Origin: Holophagaceae bacterium
GTDB taxonomy: Bacteria; Acidobacteriota; Holophagae; Holophagales; Holophagaceae
DNA: 61,761 nt
Direction: 5' to 3'
Assembly: GCA_003165415.1 (NCBI GenBank)
Contig: PLUC01000055.1
Location: 1 to 61,761, forward strand
Part shown: positions 17,417 through 25,392 of the stretch, piece by piece
How positions within the stretch are numbered: position 1 is the stretch's first letter
How the letters are laid out: every line of letters starts with the position of its first letter
Translations under genes and position numbers: made by a program
Notes under the pieces: generated by a model
The model's input: the letters and a program-made list of their open reading frames with translations, nothing else
What the model was told of the DNA's origin: nothing
The model's database searches: none

Positions 17417-18145
17417 ATGATTTCGCTGACTTCGCCGTTCTGCCTCGCCCTCGCCGAAATGCCCGAGAACGCCTTCGGGCCCAAGGCCATCTGGGAATCC
17501 GCCTCACTCCCCAACAAGGGCATCATCTGCCTGCTGCTCTGCCTGCTGGTCCTGCAGCTCTACATCGCGGTGGAGCGGACCTTCGTTTATGCCCAGAGCA
17601 ACGCCGCCACCCGGTCCTTCCTGAAGCTGTTCGTGGCAGCCCTGCGCAGCGGCGATTTCGACGCGGCCAGGCAGGCCGCGGCCGCCCACGGCAAGAGCCA
17701 CGTGGCCATGGTGCTCAAGCAGGGGCTGGTGATCTTCCAGTACGAGAAGCAGCTCAAGACCCACGGCCAGGACCATGACGTGGTCCAGCCGGTGGAGCGG
17801 GCCATCGCCCGGGGCTCGGCGGAGGTGGGCGACCTGCTGAAGAAGGGCATGCTGTCCCTGGCCACCATCGGCGCCCTGGCCCCCTTCATCGGCCTGCTGG
17901 GCACGGTGATCGGCATCATCCGGGTGTTCGCCGACCTGAAGAGCAGCGGCGCCGGCGATATCAACGTCCTGGCCGGCTCCATCGGCGAAGCCCTGGCCAC
18001 CACTGCCCTGGGGCTCATGGTGGCCATCCCCGCGGTGTGGATCTACAACTACTTCACCGCCCAGCAGGACCAGATGGCCACCCGGATCAGCAATGCCGCT
18101 TCCCAGATGGTGGACGAGATCATCCGCCGGGAGGGCCAGGGATGA
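17417..18145 (+). CDS. exbB: ExbB / MotA-TolQ-ExbB proton channel family protein
   Basis: A 242-residue ExbB homologue, the proton-channel scaffold of the TonB complex. An N-terminal membrane helix (GIICLLLCLLVLQLYIAVERTF) is followed by a large cytoplasmic loop and two further helices. The signature segment is MLSLATIGALAPFIGLLGTVIGIIRVFADL, with a last helix ALATTALGLMVAIPAVWIYNYF that carries the conserved T/A residues lining the channel. Length and order fit the family. ATG 17417 follows a CAGGTGGCCCC stretch. Its stop overlaps the ATG of the first exbD (ATGA), which indicates coupled synthesis. Confidence 0.93.
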   Translation: MISLTSPFCLALAEMPENAFGPKAIWESASLPNKGIICLLLCLLVLQLYIAVERTFVYAQSNAATRSFLKLFVAALRSGDFDAARQAAAAHGKSHVAMVLKQGLVIFQYEKQLKTHGQDHDVVQPVERAIARGSAEVGDLLKKGMLSLATIGALAPFIGLLGTVIGIIRVFADLKSSGAGDINVLAGSIGEALATTALGLMVAIPAVWIYNYFTAQQDQMATRISNAASQMVDEIIRREGQG

Positions 18146-18621
18146 AAGCAGATATCAACGTCACCCCGCTGGTGGACATCGTCCTGGTGCTGCTGATCAT
18201 CTTCATCGTGATCACGCCGGCGGTGAGCAACGCGGTGCGGCTGCCGGTGGCCAAGCACAGCTTCACTCCGGAAAAGGAGCGGGACGCTCGCTACCTGACC
18301 CTGATCCTGGCGGCGCACCGGAACGCGGCGGGCAAGGTGGCCGGTCCCGGCACGGTGATGGTGGACGGCAAGGAGGGGAAGGACGCCCAGGGCCACCCGG
18401 TGAGCTTCGACCTGGCGGACCCGGCGGCGCGCGGCCGGCTGGTGGGCTTCATCCAGAACTCGGTGGCCTACCTCAGCGACCGGCGGGTGTTCATCAAGGC
18501 CGATCTGGATCTGCCCTTCAAGCAGGTGGACGAACTGTTCCAGCTGTGCCGGGAGGGGGGCGCGGACGAGGCGTCAGCGGTGACCCGGGAGGACAAGGGC
18601 ACGGGACGGGGGGCCGACTGA
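18142..18621 (+). CDS. exbD: ExbD/TolR family biopolymer transport protein (first copy)
   Basis: A 159-residue ExbD with a short cytoplasmic N-terminus, one membrane helix (VDIVLVLLIIFIVITPAV) that includes the essential proton-carrying aspartate in NVTPLVDIVLV, and a periplasmic domain. The periplasmic part is longer than usual, with an inserted glycine/lysine-rich loop (KVAGPGTVMVDGKEGKDAQ). The track begins the frame at 18037, but the ATG at 18142 overlaps the exbB stop and is preceded by GGGAGGGCCAGGG. Together with the second exbD downstream it probably supplies two non-identical subunits of one ExbBD motor. Confidence 0.9.
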   Translation: MKADINVTPLVDIVLVLLIIFIVITPAVSNAVRLPVAKHSFTPEKERDARYLTLILAAHRNAAGKVAGPGTVMVDGKEGKDAQGHPVSFDLADPAARGRLVGFIQNSVAYLSDRRVFIKADLDLPFKQVDELFQLCREGGADEASAVTREDKGTGRGAD

Positions 18622-18622
18622 T

Positions 18623-19099
18623 ATGGATACTGGCGGCATCAAGGGCAAGGCCAAATCCGAGATCAACGTCACCCCGCTCATCGACGTCGTGCTGGTCCTG
18701 CTGATCGTGTTCATCGTGCTGGTGCCGGGCCTCACCAAGGCGTTGCCGGTGGCGGTGCCCCAGGTGGTGAAGACCAGCCCCCCGCCGCCGGACCCGCACA
18801 ACCCGCCGCTGGTGGTGACCGTGGACGAAAAGGGCGGCCTGCTGCTGCAGAGCGACCGGATCGATTTGTCCCGGCTGGCGGACGCACTGGCACCGGTGGT
18901 GCAGCTGCAGCCGGCCGGGATGCGCCGGGTGTTTCTCAAGGTGGACGGGGAGCAGCCCTGGCAGAAGGTGGTGGATGTGCTGGACCAGATCCGGGTGGCC
19001 TCGGAGCGGGCCAGGAAGGAAACCGCCGCCAAGCCTGAATGGGGCGGCCGGGACGGGGGCGACATCAAGGTCGCCATCACCCTGAGGAAGCCGGTCTAA
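18623..19099 (+). CDS. exbD: ExbD/TolR family biopolymer transport protein (second copy)
   Basis: A 158-residue ExbD paralogue starting one base after the first copy's stop. It has SEINVTPLIDVVLVLLIVFIVLVPG with the conserved aspartate, then a proline-rich stretch (TSPPPPDPHNPP) and an ExbD periplasmic domain (LLLQSDRIDLSRLADAL, VFLKVDGEQPW). Tandem exbD genes after one exbB are common in proteobacteria, myxobacteria and acidobacteria, where they can serve distinct TonB proteins. The gene ends 4 bases into the convergent pxpA stop region (19096-19099), so the two operons meet tail to tail with no terminator space. Confidence 0.92.
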   Translation: MDTGGIKGKAKSEINVTPLIDVVLVLLIVFIVLVPGLTKALPVAVPQVVKTSPPPPDPHNPPLVVTVDEKGGLLLQSDRIDLSRLADALAPVVQLQPAGMRRVFLKVDGEQPWQKVVDVLDQIRVASERARKETAAKPEWGGRDGGDIKVAITLRKPV

Positions 19100-19851
19100 G
19101 CCCGGACCTCCACCCCGGCCTGCTCCAGCGCCTCCCGCAGCCGGCGCGCGAACGCCAGGGCCTTGGGCTGGTCACCGTGGATGCAGACGGTGTCGGCCTG
19201 GATGGCCACGTCCACGCCGTCGCGGCCGGCCACCTTGCCTTCCCGCACCATGCGCAGCACCCGGGCCACGGCCAGATCCTCGTCCTCGATCATGGCGCCG
19301 GGCTGGCCGCGGGGGGTGAGGCTGCCGTCGGGCTCGACGCCGCGGTCGGCGAACACTTCGCTGGCGCAGGTGAGGCCCAGGGCGCGCCCGGCCTTGATCA
19401 GCTCGCTGCCGCTCAGGCCCACCAGGATCAGCGAGGGGTCGAAATCCCGCACGGCGGAGGCGATGGCGTCGGCCAGGCGCCGGTCCTTGGCGGCCATGTT
19501 GTACAAGGCCCCGTGGGCCTTGACGTGGCTCAGCCGGCCGCCCGCGGCCCGGGCGAAGGCTTCCAGGGCGCCCATCTGGTAGAGGGTCATGCCGCGGGCC
19601 TCCTCGGGGGAGATGGCCATGGTCCGGCGCCCGAACCCCTGGAGGTCCGGGAGCGAGGGATGCGCGCCCACGGCCACCCCCTTGGCCACGGCGAGCCGGA
19701 CGACGCGCGTCATGGTGGCGGGGTCGCCGGCGTGGTAGCCGCAGGCGATGTTGGCGCTGGTGACCAGCTCCAGCAGGGCCTCGTCCTGGCCCATGCTCCA
19801 GGCGCCGAACCCTTCGCCCATGTCGCAGTTGAGATCGATGTGCTTGGCCAT
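19096..19851 (-). CDS. pxpA: 5-oxoprolinase subunit PxpA (LamB/YcsF family)
   Basis: A 251-residue LamB/YcsF protein, the A subunit of the prokaryotic ATP-dependent 5-oxoprolinase, which opens 5-oxo-L-proline to glutamate with PxpB and PxpC. Motifs include IDLNCDMGEGFGAW at the N-terminus, NIACGYHAGDP, GAHPSLPDLQGFGRR, VKAHGALYN and VCIHGD near the C-terminus. Full length for the family. It is the last gene of the minus-strand pxpB-pxpC-pxpA order, 11 nt after pxpC. The track's longer frame runs through the antisense frames of upstream genes. ATG 19851 matches the family start. Confidence 0.95.
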   Translation of the reverse strand: MAKHIDLNCDMGEGFGAWSMGQDEALLELVTSANIACGYHAGDPATMTRVVRLAVAKGVAVGAHPSLPDLQGFGRRTMAISPEEARGMTLYQMGALEAFARAAGGRLSHVKAHGALYNMAAKDRRLADAIASAVRDFDPSLILVGLSGSELIKAGRALGLTCASEVFADRGVEPDGSLTPRGQPGAMIEDEDLAVARVLRMVREGKVAGRDGVDVAIQADTVCIHGDQPKALAFARRLREALEQAGVEVRA

Positions 19852-19862
19852 TGAGCGGCTCC

Positions 19863-20867
19863 TCAGCAGGTTTGCCGCCAGGCCAGGATCCGCTCCAGGG
19901 CGTGGAACCGGGCTTCGCGGCGGAGAAAGAGGCTCTGGGCCGCCTCGAGGGAGATGGTGGCGAACCGCACGGTCTCCGTGGAACGGAGCTGGGCGGCCCT
20001 GGCCAGGTCCACCGAGGCCAGTTCGCCCAGGCGCGGATAGCCGCCCGTGGTCTGGCGGTCGGCCATGAGCAGGATCGGCGAGCCGTCCGGCGGGAGCTGG
20101 ACGGTGCCGGTGGCGACCCCGGAGGAGATCATCTCCAGGGGCTGTTCCAGGGCCAGCCTGGGGCCGCGCAGGCGCAGGCCCATGCGGTCCGAGTTGGGTC
20201 CCACCTGGAAGTTCTCCTCCAGGAAGCCGCGGCGCGAGGCCTCGGTCAGCAGCGGCCACTGCGGGCCTGGAATCACCCGCAGCCGGGCCGGGCGGAGGAA
20301 ATCCAGCTCCTGGTACCAGGGCGGGAACCAGTCCAGGGCCACGGCGGGCTGGAGCCCGCGGGCAAAGCGCTGCTGCAGGGCCGGGTAGATCTGGCGCGGA
20401 CAGGGGCCGGTCTCCAGCAGGTCGCCCCGCTTCAGGGGCCGGCCCTGGAAGCCGCCGAAGCCGGCGGCGAGCTGGGTGCTGGCGCTGCGCATCACCTCGG
20501 GAACCCGGAAACCGCCGGCCACCGCCAGGTAGCAGCGGCAGCCCTGGGCCGGCCCGCCGAAGCTGAGCAGGGCGCCGCCCCGCACCAGCGTGGGGCGCCA
20601 CAGCCGCACCGGCTCCCCCTCGATGTCCGGGTTCAGGTCGGCGCCGCCCAGGGCGATCAGGGCGTCGGTCTTGAACTGCAGGGTGGGGCCGGCCAGGGTC
20701 ATCTCCAGGGTGGCCGCGCCTTGGGGGTTGCCCACCAGCAGGTTGGCCAGGCGGTGGGAGACGGGGTCCATGGCCCCGCAGGAGCCGACGCCCAGGTGCT
20801 GGTAGCCGAAGCGGCCCAGGTCCTGGAGGGTGCTGAGCAGGCCGGGGGCTTCCACCTGGATGCTCAT
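19863..20867 (-). CDS. pxpC: 5-oxoprolinase subunit PxpC (biotin-dependent carboxyltransferase-like)
   Basis: A 334-residue KipA/AHS2-type protein, subunit C of 5-oxoprolinase, structurally related to one half of urea carboxylase. It begins SIQVEAPGLLSTLQDLGRFGYQHLGV, contains GAMDPVSHRLANLLVGNP (the common AHS2 signature) and LEMTLAGPTLQF, and later LEQPLEMISSGVATGTVQLPPDGSPILLM and TTGGYPRLG. It is full length and overlaps the pxpB stop by ATGA at 20864-20867. PxpB and PxpC form a complex that supplies the ATP-driven phosphorylation step. Confidence 0.94.
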   Translation of the reverse strand: MSIQVEAPGLLSTLQDLGRFGYQHLGVGSCGAMDPVSHRLANLLVGNPQGAATLEMTLAGPTLQFKTDALIALGGADLNPDIEGEPVRLWRPTLVRGGALLSFGGPAQGCRCYLAVAGGFRVPEVMRSASTQLAAGFGGFQGRPLKRGDLLETGPCPRQIYPALQQRFARGLQPAVALDWFPPWYQELDFLRPARLRVIPGPQWPLLTEASRRGFLEENFQVGPNSDRMGLRLRGPRLALEQPLEMISSGVATGTVQLPPDGSPILLMADRQTTGGYPRLGELASVDLARAAQLRSTETVRFATISLEAAQSLFLRREARFHALERILAWRQTC

Positions 20868-21598
20868 GGCCGCTCCTCGGCGCAGGCCCTGTAGGTGTCC
20901 AGGTCCACGGGCACGAAGTGGAGCCGGTCCCCGGGCCTGAGCAGGCAGGGCTCCTCCAGGCCGGGCCGGAACAGGCGCCTGGGGGTGCGCCCGATGAGCT
21001 GCCAGCCGCCGGGGGAGTCCATGGGGTAGATGCCGGTCTGCATGCCGGCGATGCCCACGGAGCCCGCGGGGACCTTGGTCCGGGGGGTCTCCCGCCGGGG
21101 CGCGGCGATGGTGGGATCCAGTCCGCCCAGGTAGGGGAAGCCCGGGGAGAAGCCGAGCATGTAGACCCGGTACTCGGCGCCTGAATGGCGGGCGATGATC
21201 TCCTGGGCGGGCAGCTTGCATAGGTTCGCCACCTCCTCCAGGTCGGGCCCGAACTCCAGGCCGTAGCACACCGGGATCTCCACATGGCGCGGGGCGGGGG
21301 GAGCCGCGGCGCCGGCGCCCTGCCAGAGCCGGACCAGTTCGGCCCGCAGCGCCTCGTACGGAGCGCCGTGGGCGCCCCAGGCGGCGGGGTCGTAGTGCAC
21401 CGCCAGGGTCGCGTAGGCCGGGACCAGGTCGGTCAGGCCCGGAAGGGCGCTGCCCCGGATCACGGCCGCCAGGTGATGCACCTGGTCGTTCACCCCGGGA
21501 TCGATGCCCTCGCCCAGGATCGCCAGCAGGGCCTGATCGCCCAGGGGTTCCACCCGGAGGGTGGAATCCGCGGGTGGGGTGGAAGCATTCGTCGCCAT
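20864..21598 (-). CDS. pxpB: 5-oxoprolinase subunit PxpB (KipI/AHS1 family)
   Basis: A 244-residue AHS1/KipI-like subunit of 5-oxoprolinase. Visible are VEPLGDQALLAILGEGIDPGVNDQVHHLA at the N-terminus, HVEIPVCYGLEFGPDLEEVANLC, and the C-terminal AHS1 signature YMLGFSPGFPYLGGLDPTIAAPRRETPRTKVPAGSVGIA (in parts), then GWQLIGRTPRRLF. In Bacillus the homologue KipI also inhibits the kinase KinA, but the pxpABC context favours 5-oxoproline hydrolysis here. ATG 21598 lies one base from the stop of the truncated MFS gene upstream, so translation was presumably coupled to it originally. Confidence 0.94.
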   Translation of the reverse strand: MATNASTPPADSTLRVEPLGDQALLAILGEGIDPGVNDQVHHLAAVIRGSALPGLTDLVPAYATLAVHYDPAAWGAHGAPYEALRAELVRLWQGAGAAAPPAPRHVEIPVCYGLEFGPDLEEVANLCKLPAQEIIARHSGAEYRVYMLGFSPGFPYLGGLDPTIAAPRRETPRTKVPAGSVGIAGMQTGIYPMDSPGGWQLIGRTPRRLFRPGLEEPCLLRPGDRLHFVPVDLDTYRACAEERP

Positions 21599-21599
21599 G

Positions 21600-22079
21600 T
21601 CAGGCCAACTCCGTTCCGCAGGTTTCGGGGAGCAGGAAAATGGAAACCGCGCCTGCCGCAAATGCCAGGGCCAGGAAGGTGAGCGCGCCACCCAGCCCGA
21701 AAGAAATGGAGAGAGCGCCGATGATGGTGGGTGCGAAGGCGCTCAGCATGCGACCGGTATTGTAGCAGAACCCCACCGCCGAACCGCGGGCCTGGGTGGG
21801 GAACAATTCGGAGATGAAGGCTCCGAAGGCGCTGAAATAGCCGGAGCCGAAGAACCCGAGGAAGGGCCCCAGCAGCATGAGGGTGCCGGAATGGCGTACG
21901 CTCCCGAAGATCCAGACCAGCACGGCGGAGACCAGCAGGTAGAAGCAGAAGGTCGGGCGCCGGCCGAAACGGTCGGCGATGAAGCCGAAGCTCACGTAGC
22001 CGAAGAAGGCGCCGATCATCATGGGGATGGTCCACAGCGGGGCCTTCACGATGCTCAGGCCGGCGCCGCCCTTCTCCAC
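21600..22079 (-). pseudogene. 5'-truncated MFS transporter (C-terminal half only)
   Basis: The frame encodes about 160 residues that align almost residue for residue with the last 160 of the intact MFS protein at 23934-25199, for example KGGAGLSIVKAPLW versus KGGAGLSIVRAPMW, and FLGFFGSGYFSAFGAFISELF versus FLGFFGSGYYSAFGAFISELF. It covers about six C-terminal membrane helices. The N-terminal six helices are absent, and upstream of about 22080 the sequence becomes the hydro-lyase 3' end. No good start codon or ribosome binding site is present (a GTG at 22079 is possible). It is a remnant of a second transporter copy. Whether a half-transporter is made is unknown. Confidence 0.82.
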
Positions 22080-22111
22080 CGGGGAGAAAGAGGTTGAGTT
22101 GTGGGGAAGGG

Positions 22112-22885
22112 TTAGAAAACCGCCAGGCTGGAGTTGAGGATGTCGGTGACCAGCATGTAGCCCGGCTTGTGGGTGATGGCCAGGGGCAGGGCGGCGCCGC
22201 TGAGGGCGTTCTGGGGGGTCACGCCGCAGGCCCAGAACACCGGCACCTCGTCGGGCAGGATGGCCACGGCGTCGCCGTAGTCGGGCTGCTGCAGATCGCG
22301 GATGCCGATCAGCGACGGGTCGCCGAAATGCACCGGGGCGCCGTGGATCCCGGGGAACCGGCTGGTGATCTGGATGGCCCGGATGGCGTCCGCCGCCTTC
22401 ATGGGCCGCATGGACACCACCCGCTCCCCCGCGAACGGTCCCGCCGGGCGGTTCTTCACGTTGGTCCGGTACATGGCGACGTTCTTCTGCTCCTGGATGT
22501 GCCGGAGCGGGATGCCTTCCTGCAGCAGCATCTGCTCGAAGGAAAAGGAGCAGCCCAGGGCGAAGGTGACGAAATCCGGCCGCCAGAGCGCCTCCAGGGA
22601 GGTCAGTTCCTCGGCGCGCCGGCCGTCGCGGTAGACGTAGTAGCCCGGCACGTCGGTGCGGATGTCCAGGTCCTCGCCCAGGGCCGGGATGGCCCACTGC
22701 CCGGGTTCTCCGACCCCCAGAAGGGGGCAGGCCTTGGGGTTGAAAAGGCAGAAGCGCAGGAAATCGTCCGCATTCGCCTGGGGGAGAATGACAAGGTTTG
22801 CTTGGGCGTAGGGTCCGCACTGCCCGGAGGTGGGACCCTGGAACCGGCCCTCGCGCACGTTTTGACGAAACTCTGCTGGATGCAT
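22112..22885 (-). CDS. putative hydro-lyase, DUF1445/UPF0317 family (D-glutamate cyclase-like)
   Basis: A 257-residue member of the DUF1445 family, annotated as putative hydro-lyase; the mitochondrial D-glutamate cyclase contains a related domain and converts D-glutamate to 5-oxo-D-proline. Motifs are [30 protein letters not shown] at the N-terminus, [18 protein letters not shown], and the C-terminal [17 protein letters not shown] and [13 protein letters not shown]. It lies upstream of pxpBCA on the same strand, which fits a pathway feeding 5-oxoproline to PxpABC. ATG 22885 is preferred over the track's TTG because GGGGG sits 6 nt before it. The gene is divergent from the LysR regulator. Confidence 0.88.
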   Translation of the reverse strand: MHPAEFRQNVREGRFQGPTSGQCGPYAQANLVILPQANADDFLRFCLFNPKACPLLGVGEPGQWAIPALGEDLDIRTDVPGYYVYRDGRRAEELTSLEALWRPDFVTFALGCSFSFEQMLLQEGIPLRHIQEQKNVAMYRTNVKNRPAGPFAGERVVSMRPMKAADAIRAIQITSRFPGIHGAPVHFGDPSLIGIRDLQQPDYGDAVAILPDEVPVFWACGVTPQNALSGAALPLAITHKPGYMLVTDILNSSLAVF

Positions 22886-22942
22886 ATTCAACCCCCGTTT
22901 TCCGGATAATGTTTAAGAGCTTTGGCCAAGGTTAGGGCCTGC

Positions 22943-22956
22943 GGCAAACGATTGCC
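22943..22956. promoter_or_regulatory. inverted repeat, candidate LysR operator
   Basis: GGCAA-ACGA-TTGCC is a perfect 5-bp inverted repeat in the 111-bp gap between the divergent hydro-lyase and LysR-family genes. LysR regulators typically bind a dyad of this size near their own promoter and activate the divergent gene. Assignment is by position and symmetry only. Confidence 0.5.
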
Positions 22957-22996
22957 ATCGACATTTTCGCGCCGGAACTGTTAAGGTTTACTTACC

Positions 22997-23932
22997 ATGA
23001 ACACCCGCTTCCTGGAAACCTTCGTCACCCTGTCCCAGCTGCGCAATTTCCACGCGACGGCCCGGGCGCTGAACGCCACCCCGGCGGCCATTTCGCTGCG
23101 CATCAAGAGCCTGGAGGACGACCTCCGCACCGAGCTGGTGGACCGTTCCGCCAAGGGCTTCCGCCTGACCCCCAGCGGCGAGCACCTGCTGGGCTACGCC
23201 AAGACCGTGGTGGCCGCCGCCGCCAAGCTGCGCAGCGCCGCGCTGCTGGACAACCCGGTGCAGGGGCGGGTGCGCTTGGGGGTGATCGAGACGGTGGTCC
23301 ACAGCTGGCTGGCCCAGTTCATGAAGGAGCTCGCAGCGGACTACCCCGATCTGCAGATCGACCTGACGGTGGACATGAGCACCGTCCTGCAGAAGCGCCT
23401 GCTGAACGGTGAACTGGACATCGTCGTCCGGGTGGAGGGCATCGACCACCCGGAGGTCCTGTCCACCGCCCTGGCCCTCTATCCGGTGCAGTGGCTGGCC
23501 CGGAACGGGCTGCTCTCGCCCCGGCCCGGCGGGCTTTCCCAGCGGGCCCTGCAGTTCCCGATCATGACCTTCGCCCAGGGCACCCAGCCCCAGCTGGCGC
23601 TGGTGGAGATCCTCACGGCCATGGCCACCCGGGAGGACATTCCCATCGAGCAGATCCGGATCACCTGCTCCCCGTCGGTGGCGGCCATCGTGCAGCTCAT
23701 CAAGGACGGCTACGGCATCGCCGCCATTCCCGGCCTGTTCGTGAAGGACTCCCTGCTCACCGGCGACATCATCGAGCTGCCGCTGCACCCGACGCCGCCC
23801 GCCTACATGGTCGCCATGTGCTGCCGCACCGACGCCAAGGCCAGGGTGCACGCCACCGCCGCCACCATCCGGAAGGCCTGCCTGAACTACGGCAACAGCA
23901 CCGGCAAGGAGTTCGTGAAAATATTGTGCTGA
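22997..23932 (+). CDS. LysR family transcriptional regulator
   Basis: A 311-residue LysR-type regulator. The N-terminal winged HTH is clear (FLETFVTLSQLRNFHATARALNATPAAISLRIKSLEDDLRTELVDRS), followed by the linker helix and a substrate-binding domain (VRLGVIETVVHSWLAQFMKEL, GELDIVVRVEG, VQLIKDGYGIAAIPGLFV). It is divergent from the hydro-lyase/pxp operon and convergent with the intact MFS transporter gene. It most likely senses 5-oxoproline, D-glutamate or a related compound and controls the operon through the inverted repeat upstream. The inducer is inferred, not seen. Confidence 0.92.
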   Translation: MNTRFLETFVTLSQLRNFHATARALNATPAAISLRIKSLEDDLRTELVDRSAKGFRLTPSGEHLLGYAKTVVAAAAKLRSAALLDNPVQGRVRLGVIETVVHSWLAQFMKELAADYPDLQIDLTVDMSTVLQKRLLNGELDIVVRVEGIDHPEVLSTALALYPVQWLARNGLLSPRPGGLSQRALQFPIMTFAQGTQPQLALVEILTAMATREDIPIEQIRITCSPSVAAIVQLIKDGYGIAAIPGLFVKDSLLTGDIIELPLHPTPPAYMVAMCCRTDAKARVHATAATIRKACLNYGNSTGKEFVKILC

Positions 23933-23933
23933 C

Positions 23934-25199
23934 TTAGGTGAGCTCGATTCCGGCGGTTTCCGGGAGCAGGAAGATGGAGGCTGCGGCCAGGATGAAGGCG
24001 ATGGCGGTGAAGGTCAGGGCGGCGCCCACACCGAAGCTGATGGCCAGGAAGCCGATCACCGTGGGGGCCAGGGCGCTGACCATGCGCCCGGTGTTGTAGC
24101 AGAACCCCACCGCCGAGCCGCGCGCCCGGGTCGGGAACAGCTCGGAGATGAACGCCCCGAAGGCGCTGTAGTAGCCGGAGCCGAAGAAGCCCAGGAAGGG
24201 GCCCATGATCATGAGCGCGGTGGCGTTGCGGGTGTTGCCGAACAGGAAGACGAAGACCGCGGAAAGGACCAGGTAGGCGGCGAAGGTCGGGCGCCGGCCG
24301 AACTTGTCGGCCACGAAGCCGAAGGAGATGTAGCCGAAGTAGGCGCCGATCATCAGGGGGATCATCCACATGGGGGCCCGGACGATGGAGAGGCCGGCGC
24401 CGCCCTTGGCGACGGGGGAGCCCAGGAAGCTGGGCAGCCAGGAGAACAGGCCCCAGTAGGCGAACATCACGAAGGTGGAGATCAGGGTGCTGATCAGGGT
24501 GAAGCGCAGCAGGTCCGGGGCGAAGATCTGCCAGAAACTTCCCTTGGTCTTGGGCTCCGCGCGCTCCAGCTTGTGCTGTTTCACCCAGACCTGGGGCTCG
24601 TCGACCTTGGTGCGGATCCAGAACGCGAACAGGGCCGGGATGATGCCCACGAAGAACATCACCCGCCAGCCGAACCGGGGCAGGATGAGGGCGGCGCAGA
24701 CGGCCGCGGCGATGTAGCCCAGGGCCCAGCCGCCCTGCATGAGGCCGATGGCCTTGCCCCGGTGCTTGGCTGGCCAGGTCTCGGACACCAGCAGCGCGCC
24801 GGCGGCCCACTCGCCGCCCATGCCCAGGCCGAGGATGGTGCGGGCGATGGCGAGCTGGACCAGGTTCTGGGACAGTCCGGACAGGCCGGAGCAGACGGAG
24901 AAGATCAGCACGGTGGCCATCAGGGCGTTCTTGCGGCCCCAGCGGTCGGCCACGGCGCCGAACACGATCCCGCCGAAGGAGGACGCGAACAGGGTCACGG
25001 TCACCATGAAGCCGGCCGTGGCCGGGTTCAGGTGCCACTCCTCCATGATCACCTTCAGGCAGAAGACGTAGAGCATGACGTCGAAGGCGTCCAGCATCCA
25101 GCCGACCTTGCCGGCCAGGAGCGCGTACCACTGTTTGCGGGTGATCTCCTTCCACCAGGGGATGTTCGGATCGGCTTGGATGGTAATGACATCGCTCAT
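23934..25199 (-). CDS. MFS transporter (SHS/organic acid:H+ symporter type)
   Basis: A 421-residue major facilitator with 12 predicted helices. The N-terminal half carries the family signature between helices 2 and 3 (GAVADRWGRKNALM) and IARTILGLGMGGEWAAG; the C-terminal half has a matching GFVADKFGRRPTF. The short N-terminus followed by YALLAGKVGWMLDAFDVMLY resembles sialate/lactate-type proton symporters. Placement next to LysR and pxpABC suggests uptake of 5-oxoproline, glutamate-derived or related carboxylates. Start ATG 25199 has GAGG 8 nt upstream. The C-terminal half is nearly duplicated in the truncated copy at 21600-22079. Confidence 0.9.
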   Translation of the reverse strand: MSDVITIQADPNIPWWKEITRKQWYALLAGKVGWMLDAFDVMLYVFCLKVIMEEWHLNPATAGFMVTVTLFASSFGGIVFGAVADRWGRKNALMATVLIFSVCSGLSGLSQNLVQLAIARTILGLGMGGEWAAGALLVSETWPAKHRGKAIGLMQGGWALGYIAAAVCAALILPRFGWRVMFFVGIIPALFAFWIRTKVDEPQVWVKQHKLERAEPKTKGSFWQIFAPDLLRFTLISTLISTFVMFAYWGLFSWLPSFLGSPVAKGGAGLSIVRAPMWMIPLMIGAYFGYISFGFVADKFGRRPTFAAYLVLSAVFVFLFGNTRNATALMIMGPFLGFFGSGYYSAFGAFISELFPTRARGSAVGFCYNTGRMVSALAPTVIGFLAISFGVGAALTFTAIAFILAAASIFLLPETAGIELT

Positions 25200-25335
25200 G
25201 CTCGTGCCTCGTCGAGGAAAAAAAGGAATCGGCCAACGGCGAAACGCAGGAAACCGGGCCTGGCTGAGGCCGGATGCCTGCTCGCCTGTCATAGCTGGAT
25301 TTGAAAAAGGATCTGTGCCCCCAGGGTAGGGTCGT

Positions 25336-25355
25336 TTGATTCATTTCTCAATCAA
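25336..25355. promoter_or_regulatory. inverted repeat upstream of glycosyltransferase gene
   Basis: TTGATT-8 nt-AATCAA forms a 6-bp inverted repeat in the AT-rich divergent gap between the MFS and ArnT-like genes. It could be an operator for either. No further support. Confidence 0.3.
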
Positions 25356-25392
25356 CACTTGGGCTTGCAGAGGAATAGTAATTATTTATTTT

